Shown here: in pieces, positions 16,390 through 24,238 of the stretch
Layout of the letters: each line of letters opens with the position of its first letter
Numbering within the stretch: position 1 is the stretch's first letter
Assembly (NCBI GenBank): GCA_002407855.1
Contig: DHPF01000008.1
Coordinates: forward strand, 139,955 to 196,766
Direction of reading: 5' to 3'
Length of the DNA stretch: 56,812 nucleotides
Source: Bacteroidales bacterium UBA5371
Lineage (GTDB): Bacteria; Bacteroidota; Bacteroidia; Bacteroidales; P3
Notes under the pieces: model-generated
Seen by the model: the letters and a program-made list of their open reading frames with translations, nothing else
Database searches by the model: none
Told to the model about the DNA's origin: nothing
Made by a program: the position numbers and the translations under genes

Positions 16390-16579
16390 CCCGCATCAGT
16401 TCAAAAAACAGTTTGTAAACTCAACACTAAAACGAAAAGGAGAACGCTCAAACTGAGTAAAACAGGCCTCAACCCATAATTTGGGTTCTCTCAATGAGAG
16501 ACGGTGGAAGTTTGATGCAGTTGGCACTCAAATCTTGTTTAAAGGAGTTTTTTAAATCTCCATTTTGAAAGGGTGCGGG
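16390..16579 (+). ncRNA. ssrS: 6S RNA
   Basis: A 190-nt segment between zapA and rny that folds as a long rod. The ends pair: CCCGCA (16390-16395) with TGCGGG (16574-16579), then TTCAAAA (16400-16406) with TTTTGAA (16563-16569). Interior hairpins include AACCCA/TGGGTT and TCTC/GAGA in the apical part and GGAG/CTCC on the 3' side (about 16544-16561). A run of T follows directly at 16580. Length, closing stem, large interior bubble and position next to zapA all match 6S RNA, which binds the housekeeping RNA polymerase and mimics an open promoter. No ORF of note lies in this segment. Confidence 0.85.
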
Positions 16580-16672
16580 TTTTTATTTTCAGTCTAACGT
16601 TTATTCAAACAGAATTTAATTAACATAAACTTTAAAATAAGGATAAAACACTAAATAAATACCTAAAATTTT

Positions 16673-18226
16673 ATGAATACAGTAACAATAATAATCGTAT
16701 GTGTAATAATTGCAGTAGTTTTCTTTGGATTAGGAATACTTTTGACAGCAACAAAACTAAGAAATTCATTAACTAAAAAGTCATCACAAGTACTATTAGA
16801 AGCTGAAGAGAAGGCAGAGATGCTTAAAAAGGAACGAATACTTCAAGCCAAAGAAAAGTTCTTACAATTAAAAACAGAACACGAAAAACAAGTACAAGAA
16901 CGTAATAATCGCGTTGTACAAGTAGAAAACAAATTAAAACAAAGAGAACAAGACTTAAAACTTAAAGTAGAGGAATTTCAAAAGAAATACGCAGAATTTT
17001 CTTCAGCAAGGGAAAATCTTAACAAACAATTAGAAATTCTCTCCTCACGTCAAGCTGACGTTGAGAAGGCATTCCAAAAAAGTGTAGATAAATTAGAACA
17101 AATTGCAGGACTATCAGCAGATGAGGCAAAGCAACAATTAATTGAAGCGATGACAGGCGAAGCCCGTTCCGATGCAGCAAGCAGAATAATGGAAATCATT
17201 GAAGAAGCAAAGCTCACTGCAAACCAACAAGCCAAGAAAATAGTTGTAGAATCTATTCAACGAACAGCTACCGAAAATGCAATAGAAAACACCGTTTCGG
17301 TATTTAACCTTGAAAATGAAGAAATAAAAGGAAGAATAATTGGGCGAGAAGGAAGAAATATCCGTGCCTTAGAAAGCTTAACAGGAGTTGAAGTAATCAT
17401 AGACGACTCACCCGATGCAATAATTCTCTCATGCTTTGACCCAGTCAGAAGAGAGATAGCACGCCTTTCACTTCATAAACTTGTTACCGATGGACGTATC
17501 CACCCAGCAAGAATAGAAGAGGTTGTTTCCAAAACAAAAAAACAGATAGAACAAGAAATAATTGAAACAGGTAAAAGAACTTGTATTGACCTTGGAATAA
17601 TCAATCTGCATCACGAATTAGTTCGTATGATAGGTAAGATGAAATATCGTTCCTCCTACGGACAAAATCTATTGCAACACTCACGTGAAGTTGCTAACCT
17701 ATGTGCAACAATGGCATCCGAATTGGGTTTAAATCCAAAAATAGCAAAAAGAGCAGGCCTATTACACGATATAGGAAAAGTTCCAGATAACGAACCAGAA
17801 CTACCACACGCACTTCATGGGATGAAACTTGCAGAACGTTGCAAAGAAAAGCCAGAGATATGTAATGCAATAGGAGCACACCACGATGAAATAGAGATGG
17901 AAAGTCTTTATGCACCAATCGTACAAGTATGCGATGCAATTTCAGGAGCACGACCAGGAGCCAGACGAGAAGTAGTTGAGGCTTACATTAACCGATTAAA
18001 TAAATTGGAAGAAATAGCAATGTCTTACCCAGGAGTTGTTAAAACCTATGCCATCCAAGCAGGAAGAGAACTAAGAGTAATTGTTGCAGCAGAGAAAGTA
18101 TCAGACCAACAAGCCAACCAAATTTCAATGGATTTGTCCAAACAAATACAATCAGAAATGGTATTCCCTGGAATGATTAAAGTAACAGTTATAAGAGAAA
18201 CCCGCTCGGTTAATTACGCAAAATAA
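16673..18226 (+). CDS. rny: Ribonuclease Y
   Basis: A membrane-anchored endoribonuclease that starts mRNA decay. The protein of 517 residues has an N-terminal transmembrane helix (about 1-25), a long charged coiled coil (about 35-185), a KH RNA-binding domain (IKGRIIGREGRNIRALESLTG) and an HD phosphohydrolase domain (LQHSREVANLC, then GLLHDIGKVPDNEPELPHALHG and GAHHDE). All catalytic motifs are present. It follows the 6S RNA and ends in a hairpin terminator. Identification is secure. Confidence 0.96.
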   Translation: MNTVTIIIVCVIIAVVFFGLGILLTATKLRNSLTKKSSQVLLEAEEKAEMLKKERILQAKEKFLQLKTEHEKQVQERNNRVVQVENKLKQREQDLKLKVEEFQKKYAEFSSARENLNKQLEILSSRQADVEKAFQKSVDKLEQIAGLSADEAKQQLIEAMTGEARSDAASRIMEIIEEAKLTANQQAKKIVVESIQRTATENAIENTVSVFNLENEEIKGRIIGREGRNIRALESLTGVEVIIDDSPDAIILSCFDPVRREIARLSLHKLVTDGRIHPARIEEVVSKTKKQIEQEIIETGKRTCIDLGIINLHHELVRMIGKMKYRSSYGQNLLQHSREVANLCATMASELGLNPKIAKRAGLLHDIGKVPDNEPELPHALHGMKLAERCKEKPEICNAIGAHHDEIEMESLYAPIVQVCDAISGARPGARREVVEAYINRLNKLEEIAMSYPGVVKTYAIQAGRELRVIVAAEKVSDQQANQISMDLSKQIQSEMVFPGMIKVTVIRETRSVNYAK

Positions 18227-18262
18227 ACAACAAGCACCACTATATTTAATAACTCATAACGT

Positions 18263-18312
18263 AAAACAACTTAGTTGTAAGTATAATAATTTGTAATTAA
18301 GTTGTTTTTTTC
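18263..18312 (+). terminator. Terminator after rny
   Basis: AAAACAACTTA (18263-18273) pairs with TAAGTTGTTTT (18298-18308), followed by T residues. Confidence 0.75.
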
Positions 18313-18350
18313 ATTTAGTTAAAAAAGTAATTTCAGTTAATAGAAAAGAC

Positions 18351-18393
18351 ATAAGAAGCTTAAGGACATTAAGGAGTTTAAAGATATTAAAGA
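18351..18393. repeat. Short 10-11-bp tandem motif (family TTAAGGA)
   Basis: Successive TTAAG/TTAAAG words (CTTAAGGACATTAAGGAG, then TTTAAAGATATTAAAG) recur every 10-11 bases and run into the stop codon of ogt. Similar words occur at about 24177-24211. Confidence 0.55.
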
Positions 18394-18983
18394 CCACCAA
18401 CCATTAACTCTAAGTCTAATAGGTATTGTTTTTTGTCTAATCCTCCTGAATAGCCTCCTAATAAGCCATTATGGGCTATTACTCTGTGGCATGGGATGAT
18501 GATTGAGATTTTGTTTTTCCCATTAGCATTGGCTACTGCACGATAGGCTTTGGGATTGCCTATATTGATTGCTTCTTTCTTATATGAAATTGTTTGCCCG
18601 TAAGGAATTTTTAATAGCTCTTGCCAAACTTTCTTCTGAAAATCTGTGCCTACGAGGATTAATGGGATTGTAAATTCTTTTCTTTTGCCTGAGAAATACT
18701 CTTTGAGCTGAGTTTCTAATTTATTCATCATCTCTTTGAGCTGCTCACTTTTAGTGGTGTTGCTTGTTCTTGCGTTTAGCTCTGTTTCTATAAAAAAACG
18801 AGCTAAAAGTTCTTTTGGAATATAATTTTTTGGCCTAACTAATTCCAACTCTGTTTTCCCTTCCTTATGCTCTTCTTTTATTGTATCAAAGTCTAAATAA
18901 CATAGTCCTTTGCGTGCTATGTATGCTACCATATTCCCTATTGGAGTTGGGATAATCTTTCTATATATCTCTTCTTCTTGCAT
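18387..18983 (-). CDS. ogt: Methylated-DNA--protein-cysteine methyltransferase
   Basis: Repairs O6-alkylguanine by transferring the alkyl group to its own cysteine. The protein of 198 residues has the active-site motif IIPCHRVIA with acceptor Cys165, the upstream QKKVWQELLKIPYGQTISY helix-turn-helix with its arginine-finger region KAYRAVANANGKN, and the C-terminal GGYSGGLDKKQYLL. The N-terminal domain has the usual Ogt-like beta fold. There is no AdaA domain. It is 14 bp after the sugar transporter gene on the same strand, probably a chance operon member. Confidence 0.93.
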   Translation of the reverse strand: MQEEEIYRKIIPTPIGNMVAYIARKGLCYLDFDTIKEEHKEGKTELELVRPKNYIPKELLARFFIETELNARTSNTTKSEQLKEMMNKLETQLKEYFSGKRKEFTIPLILVGTDFQKKVWQELLKIPYGQTISYKKEAINIGNPKAYRAVANANGKNKISIIIPCHRVIAHNGLLGGYSGGLDKKQYLLDLELMVGGL

Positions 18984-18997
18984 ATAAATAATTTTTA

Positions 18998-20407
18998 TTA
19001 GTATTTCTTATTAATCTTGTATCCCTTGAAGCCATAGAAGATTAGATATAGATAGCTAATTAAAGGTACTATAAATGAAATTGTTATTTGTCCGCTTATA
19101 TCTGCAATCAAGCCTTGTAGTGGGGGTAGGAGAGCTCCTCCGAGTATCATCATTATTAGTATGGATGAGGCTTCTGCTGTTTTGTCTGAAAGGGAGTCTA
19201 TTGCCAAAGTGAAGATATTGCTCCACATAACTGAGTTGAAAAGTCCTATTGCTAATATTGCCCATATTGAAAAGTAGCCAAAGTCTCCAAAGAAGTTCAT
19301 TCCCACAAGTAATAGGATACTATTGACTATTGCAAATATTCCTAATACTCTATCAGGCTTGCCTTTGCCTAAGTAGAAGAAAAAGAAGTTTAGCAGCATA
19401 AATATTATGAAATACCAAACTACTTCAATGCTAAGGGAGTGGAGATAGAAGTTAATAAAATAGATTAAGCCAAAGCTGGCAAGAGCTAAAATGCCCATAT
19501 ATAGTATTTTTAGATTGGTCTTTATTTTACTTAGTGAAACGGCTCCTAAGAAGCGTCCTATCATTGCTCCTCCCCAATAGTATGAAAGATAGCTGGATGC
19601 GAGGCTGTCAGAAATACTGCCTTTGCTCACAGAGGTCAGATAGGCAACTAAATTGCTTCCAATGGCTACTTCTGCTCCTACGTAGAAGAATATCCCAATT
19701 GCTCCGAGCCAAACGTATGTGTATTTAAAGATAGAATTATTTGAACCTTCTTGTGTTTTGGTTGTAATTGGTTCTTGTATTTTCACTCTATTTAAGAAAA
19801 AGGCTATCACTCCTAAGAGTATTGCTAAGATAAGGTATGGATATTTCACGGCATCGGCTCCGTTGGAGTTGTTTAAGAATACTTTGAATATGAAATAGCC
19901 TCCCAGAGCTGGTCCGAGAGTGGTTCCAAGGGAGTTGAAGGCTTGTGAGAGATTTAGTCTGCTGGATGCTGTTTCTTTCTTGCCAAGCATTGCCACAAAT
20001 GGATTAGCTGCCACTTGAAGAAATGTTAGTCCTAATCCGAGCATAAATAAAGCTATTAGAAATACTCCAAAGCCCAAATTCATAAATGCTGAAATGGCAA
20101 ATATCAAACATGCCACACTTGCAACATAAAGCCCAATGGATAATGTGTTTTTGTAACCAAATTTATGTATGGGGTCTTTTCCTTTTTTGGCTAAGAAGAA
20201 AAACACTAAGGAACCAACGAAATATGCTATAAAGAATGCGAGCTGAACTATATTTGCTTCAAAATATGAGAGGTTATAGACTCCCTTAAAATATGGAATG
20301 AGAATGTCGTTTAAAGATGTTATAAAGCCCCACATGAAAAACAATATAGTTATTGAAATCATCGGGATTAAATTGGTTTGTTCGGTCTTTGTATTATTCT
20401 GATTCAT
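18998..20407 (-). CDS. Sugar MFS transporter, FucP/GluP family
   Basis: An inner-membrane permease of 469 residues with about twelve transmembrane helices, probably importing a sugar by proton or sodium symport. The start at 20407 (MNQNNTKTEQTNLIPM) is preferred to an ATG at 20470 that would lie deep in the preceding peptidase gene. Family hallmarks are the first helix FFMWGFITSLNDILIPYFK and later LGLTFLQVAANPFVAMLG, where N, P and F are conserved in FucP-type carriers. Fucose, glucose and galactose carriers share these motifs, so substrate is open. The start codon overlaps the M16 peptidase stop region by 14 bp, implying translational coupling. Confidence 0.88.
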   Translation of the reverse strand: MNQNNTKTEQTNLIPMISITILFFMWGFITSLNDILIPYFKGVYNLSYFEANIVQLAFFIAYFVGSLVFFFLAKKGKDPIHKFGYKNTLSIGLYVASVACLIFAISAFMNLGFGVFLIALFMLGLGLTFLQVAANPFVAMLGKKETASSRLNLSQAFNSLGTTLGPALGGYFIFKVFLNNSNGADAVKYPYLILAILLGVIAFFLNRVKIQEPITTKTQEGSNNSIFKYTYVWLGAIGIFFYVGAEVAIGSNLVAYLTSVSKGSISDSLASSYLSYYWGGAMIGRFLGAVSLSKIKTNLKILYMGILALASFGLIYFINFYLHSLSIEVVWYFIIFMLLNFFFFYLGKGKPDRVLGIFAIVNSILLLVGMNFFGDFGYFSIWAILAIGLFNSVMWSNIFTLAIDSLSDKTAEASSILIMMILGGALLPPLQGLIADISGQITISFIVPLISYLYLIFYGFKGYKINKKY

Positions 20408-21629
20408 AATATAAGATATTAGATTTTTCTTCAACGAAATTCTTTTGAGCCACTTCTTTAACAAAGTCAAGGCTTAGGTTAGTGTAAGAATCAATTTCTT
20501 TATTTATTTGTTCTATATTATCTAAGTGTTCAAAATAGCATAGGTTCATTGCCTTTTCAATAGCTTTGATTTGAGAAAATGCCATTGTGGATTCAAACTT
20601 ATTCTTTACTTTTTGAAACTCCTTAGGGTCAATTTCGCTTTTTGAAATCTTTTCCAACTCCTCAAATAATGCCTCTTTGCCTTTTTCCATTGACACCTTT
20701 TCGCAATACTTACCTGTTAGGATAAATAAGCCATTTTCAACATCACCACTAATAAAGGCATTAACTTCTGTAAAAATCTTCTTTTCTTTAACTAAGCTAT
20801 TGTATAAGCGAGAGGAACGCCCATTGGAAAGTATGTCCGAAAGTAAATCGAAGGCATAGTACTCCTTTTCTAAGCGCGAGGCCATAGGGAAAGTAATATA
20901 AATTGCATTTTGAGGTATATTTCTCTTAACTCTTAGCTCACGTTTTTCTATTTGCAAAGGCTCTTTAATATGCTTTCTAATTATTTCTTCTCTCTTTTCA
21001 TTTGTTCCAAAGTATTTTTTACAAAGTTTTATCACATCTTGCTTTTCAACGTTTCCTGCAATGCATAAAATAGCATTATTGGGGCAGTAAAACTGGTTAT
21101 AAAACTTCTTCACATCATTCAGAGTTGCTCTTTCAATATGAGAAATATCTTTTCCAATTGTGCTCCAACGATAAGGATGAACAGAGTAGGAGAGTTCCCT
21201 TAAAAGCATCCAAACATCACCATAGGGTTGATTGAGATAGCGTTGCTTAAATTCTTCTATAACCACATTTTTTTGAATATCCAAGCTCTTTTGATTGATG
21301 ATAAGATTTTGCATCCTATCGCTTTCAAGTTGCAGGGCTGTTTCCAATTGGCTTAAAGGTAGGGTTATAAAGTAATTAGTGTAGTCGTTATTTGTAAATG
21401 CATTGCTTTCGCCAGCACTCTCTTCCACTATATTATCGAAGTCGGGATAATTCTTACTCCCAGAAAACATCAAATGTTCAAACAAGTGAGCAAATCCTGT
21501 CTTATCCTCTTTCTCATCTTTTGCCCCAACTCTATAAAGCATATTCACACAAACCATTGGAGTTGTATCGTCTTTATGCACAATTACCTTTAATCCATTA
21601 TGTAGTGTTGAAATATCGTAATTAATCAT
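20394..21629 (-). CDS. M16 family zinc metallopeptidase
   Basis: A protein of 411 residues with the inverted zinc motif HLFEH (His48, Glu51, His52) and a third metal ligand in VVIEEFKQR (Glu125 or Glu126). The length fits a single processing-peptidase-like half with N-terminal catalytic and C-terminal substrate domains (YRWSTIGKDISHI, FYCPNNAILCIAGNV). There is no signal peptide, so it is probably cytoplasmic. It lies 11 bp after the response regulator gene and overlaps the sugar transporter gene. Whether it degrades peptides or processes a specific substrate is unknown. Confidence 0.9.
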   Translation of the reverse strand: MINYDISTLHNGLKVIVHKDDTTPMVCVNMLYRVGAKDEKEDKTGFAHLFEHLMFSGSKNYPDFDNIVEESAGESNAFTNNDYTNYFITLPLSQLETALQLESDRMQNLIINQKSLDIQKNVVIEEFKQRYLNQPYGDVWMLLRELSYSVHPYRWSTIGKDISHIERATLNDVKKFYNQFYCPNNAILCIAGNVEKQDVIKLCKKYFGTNEKREEIIRKHIKEPLQIEKRELRVKRNIPQNAIYITFPMASRLEKEYYAFDLLSDILSNGRSSRLYNSLVKEKKIFTEVNAFISGDVENGLFILTGKYCEKVSMEKGKEALFEELEKISKSEIDPKEFQKVKNKFESTMAFSQIKAIEKAMNLCYFEHLDNIEQINKEIDSYTNLSLDFVKEVAQKNFVEEKSNILYYESE

Positions 21630-21640
21630 TAGTAGGTATT

Positions 21641-22816
21641 CTAAGTGTATTTTTCAATGTCTTTTTCTGTTATTTCGCCCTCACATAAAATTGCTAAGCG
21701 TTCGGTAACGTTCTTTAACTGACGCACATTTCCACTCCAATTCATTGTTTGGAGTTTCTTGATTGCTTGCTTGGAAATCTTATGCTTTTTAACTTGCATT
21801 TGCAAGGCATAGCTTTCTAAGAAGAAGTCCACAAGTAGTGGTATGTCATCCAAACGTTCCTCTAATGAGGGAACATTTATAACTATAACAGAAAGTCTAT
21901 GATAGAGGTCTTCACGAAAGCGTCCTTTCTCAATCTCTTCTTTAAGATTTTTGTTGGTGGCTGCAATCACTCTAACATCTACTTGAATATCTTTTTCACC
22001 TCCCACTCTTGTAATCTTGTTTTCTTGTAATGCCCTAAGTACTTTCGCTTGTGCCGAAAGGCTCATATCTCCAATCTCATCTAAGAAAAGAGTTCCCTTG
22101 TCTGCTATTTCAAAATTGCCCTTCCTTTGCTTTATGGCAGAAGTGAAAGACCCTTTCTCGTGTCCAAATAGTTCGCTTTCAATCAGCTCCGAAGGAATAG
22201 CAGCACAATTGACCTCCACAAAGCTATTGTTCTTTCTTGGGCTAATATTATGTAGTGCTTTTGCCACAAGCTCTTTCCCTGTGCCGTTTGCTCCTGTTAT
22301 AAGTATCCTTGCATCAGTAGCTCCAACCTTATTAATAAAAGAATACATCTCTTTCATAACAAGGCTTTGCCCAATCATATTGGTAGGTTCAGCTATGTTA
22401 TTAGCTTGTTTTTTTGATTTAGAGTTTTGTACTTTTATGTTTATGCTATCGGTTTCTTGTACTTGTGGTAGGTTGTCATTCAAAACCTTCAAAAGCTTAT
22501 TCAAGTCAATTGGCTTCTCAATATAGTCAATAGCCCCTTTCTTCAAGCACTCCACAGCCGTCGCTATAGTTCCATGACCAGAAATCATACAAAACTTCAC
22601 ATCTTTTATCTCTAACGCCTTTTCCAATACTTCAATTCCGTCCATCTTGGGCATCTTAATATCACAAAAGACCATATCGTAATCGTTATTCTCTATCATA
22701 GCAAGCCCTGATTGCCCATCAGAAGCATCATCAACTATGTGGTTTTCGTATTCAATAATATCTTTTAACGAAGCACGTATTGCTTTTTCGTCGTCAATAA
22801 CTAATATCTTACTCAT
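21641..22816 (-). CDS. NtrC-type response regulator lacking a DNA-binding domain
   Basis: A protein of 391 residues: a receiver domain (phosphoacceptor Asp52 in FCDIKMPKMDG, Lys101 in EKP) and a AAA+ domain with Walker A GANGTGKE (175-182), Walker B GTLFLDEIGD (241-250) and arginine-rich sensor motifs. The sigma-54 contact loop, normally GAFTGA, reads GSFTSA (222-227). The chain ends shortly after the AAA+ lid (NWSGNVRQLKNVTERL and 20 more residues), so the Fis-type DNA-binding domain is absent. It might act from solution, like FlrC-type truncated activators, or not with sigma-54 at all. Its start overlaps the ureohydrolase-like gene by ATGA. No histidine kinase is near. Confidence 0.88.
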   Translation of the reverse strand: MSKILVIDDEKAIRASLKDIIEYENHIVDDASDGQSGLAMIENNDYDMVFCDIKMPKMDGIEVLEKALEIKDVKFCMISGHGTIATAVECLKKGAIDYIEKPIDLNKLLKVLNDNLPQVQETDSINIKVQNSKSKKQANNIAEPTNMIGQSLVMKEMYSFINKVGATDARILITGANGTGKELVAKALHNISPRKNNSFVEVNCAAIPSELIESELFGHEKGSFTSAIKQRKGNFEIADKGTLFLDEIGDMSLSAQAKVLRALQENKITRVGGEKDIQVDVRVIAATNKNLKEEIEKGRFREDLYHRLSVIVINVPSLEERLDDIPLLVDFFLESYALQMQVKKHKISKQAIKKLQTMNWSGNVRQLKNVTERLAILCEGEITEKDIEKYT

Positions 22817-23991
22817 ATCGTAATCTTATTATAGGCCAAGAGCCAGCGGTCTGGAATTTCGTTATTTAGTGCTGTCTTATAGTCGTCGTAAGAACAAGGA
22901 ATTAGATAATGCCTTTCGTATTTAATCAGCTTATCCTTTGAACAAGGAATCTCCATCCACCAACGCTCACTCTTCTTGCTCTTATAGAAAACTATGGTGT
23001 GAGTATCATCGTTAATTGATACGTGGAATTTCTTATAGCTCTCCTTTTCCTTGTATGGATAATCGTGTTTTCTCCAAAGAAAGCCATCAATAAAATACCA
23101 GATTGCGTGAGCAACCAAGTGAGATGTTTGCCCATTTGTATCATATAAAGGATTGGTCTCATAGAACCCAATGGAGCTACATTTATCGCTCATGCCCGCA
23201 TAACGAACAATCTTACAAAGCTGCTCCCCATAAAGTCCGTGAGGAGAAGGATTACCATTAGCAGGAGCATCACTCTGACGAACCGAACTAATATCAACCG
23301 ACACCATATCGGCATTTCTCACCAAAGGCTCAATATTATCTAAATTTTCTTGAATAGCTCCAACCCTATAACATTCAAAATAAAGCTTATTCATTAAATC
23401 TAATGTATCTTTATCCACGAAATATTGCTGATAAGCCACTTGGGTGTAATTGAACAAATAATTAGGCTCTCTGCAAAGAATAGAAGTTAAGAAAGCCTTT
23501 GAGTGAAATTCCTGTGCATCTGGCGATATATCAATAGAGCTATCAATAGTGAAAGCATTAATAATCTGCCCTATACTTTCGTACCCTCTGTAATTAGCCA
23601 AAGTAATATCTTGTGAACCCCCAATAATTAAAGGAACAACTCTGTGTTTTAGAAGCTCAGCAATCAATTCGCAAAGTGCAGTGTAGGTATCCTCAGGCTT
23701 TAAACCAAGAATTAAATTACCCAAATCGGCTATCTTAGCCCTTTGTGAGTGAGGAAAGAGATTATATAAATACTTCCTTATTTGATTAGGAGCCAATCCG
23801 CAGCCCTTATTATTATAAGCGTTTCTTTCTTCTGGAACTCCCAATATTGCAATATCCATACTCTCTAAGGCAGGAAATAATCCTTTCTCAGAATAAATTA
23901 GAAAAGTATCGGCAAGACGCACTTGTTTTTCATTAGCCACTATTCCAATATCTTCAATATTTATTGGGTCAAAATAAAGTTCGAAATCCAT
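22813..23991 (-). CDS. Ureohydrolase (arginase/formimidoylglutamase)-fold protein with incomplete metal site
   Basis: A protein of 392 residues with the arginase-superfamily layout: VPEERNAYNNKGCGLAPNQIRK, a first metal motif region IIGGSQD (124-128), a second at TIDSSID (149-154) and a third at SVDISSVRQSDAP (231-243). Active enzymes have GGDHS, DAHxD and SxDxDxxDP. Here the first His is Gln127, the second-motif His is Ser152 and the second Asp of the third motif is Ser235, while Asp150, Asp154 and Asp233 remain. So three of six manganese ligands are missing. Databases often label such Bacteroidetes proteins formimidoylglutamase, but catalysis is doubtful. Overlaps the response regulator by 4 bp. 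Confidence 0.75.
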   Translation of the reverse strand: MDFELYFDPINIEDIGIVANEKQVRLADTFLIYSEKGLFPALESMDIAILGVPEERNAYNNKGCGLAPNQIRKYLYNLFPHSQRAKIADLGNLILGLKPEDTYTALCELIAELLKHRVVPLIIGGSQDITLANYRGYESIGQIINAFTIDSSIDISPDAQEFHSKAFLTSILCREPNYLFNYTQVAYQQYFVDKDTLDLMNKLYFECYRVGAIQENLDNIEPLVRNADMVSVDISSVRQSDAPANGNPSPHGLYGEQLCKIVRYAGMSDKCSSIGFYETNPLYDTNGQTSHLVAHAIWYFIDGFLWRKHDYPYKEKESYKKFHVSINDDTHTIVFYKSKKSERWWMEIPCSKDKLIKYERHYLIPCSYDDYKTALNNEIPDRWLLAYNKITI

Positions 23992-24081
23992 AAAAGTTTT
24001 TTAATAAATTGAAAGTGTAAAAGTACAAAATATATTGCAAACAGAATAAATAAAGAGAAAAAAGAAAAGTCTCCAACCCCT

Positions 24082-24145
24082 AAAATTATCTCCTATATAA
24101 ATAAAATTATCTCAGAGAAAAAATAAATTATCTCTGAGATAAATT
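24082..24145. repeat. 21-bp tandem array (family C)
   Basis: ATTATCTC starts at 24085, 24106 and 24127, a 21-bp period over three units. The last two units also form an 8-bp inverted repeat, CTCAGAGA (24111-24118) with TCTCTGAG (24131-24138), which could act as a weak bidirectional hairpin between the two operons. Confidence 0.75.
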
Positions 24146-24176
24146 TAATAAAGTTAGGTTTTATTTTTTAGGAAAA

Positions 24177-24211
24177 TTAAAGAGTTTAAAGCCTTTAAGA
24201 ACTTTAAGTTT
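24177..24211. repeat. Second TTAAAG-type short tandem motif
   Basis: ATTAAAGAGTTTAAAG continuing into CCTTTAAGAACTTTAAG, related to the motif before the end of ogt. It lies just downstream of the acyl-CoA dehydrogenase gene. Confidence 0.45.
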
Positions 24212-24238
24212 CTTATTCTAATTAACCATTAATAAAGT

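Noticed and set aside
20408..20470. Longer start for the sugar transporter
   Set aside because: It would lie within the peptidase gene and puts an extra basic segment before the known first helix.
22017..22526. Plus-strand ORF of 169 residues opposite the response regulator
   Set aside because: Antisense shadow of a clearly coding AAA+ domain; no family features.
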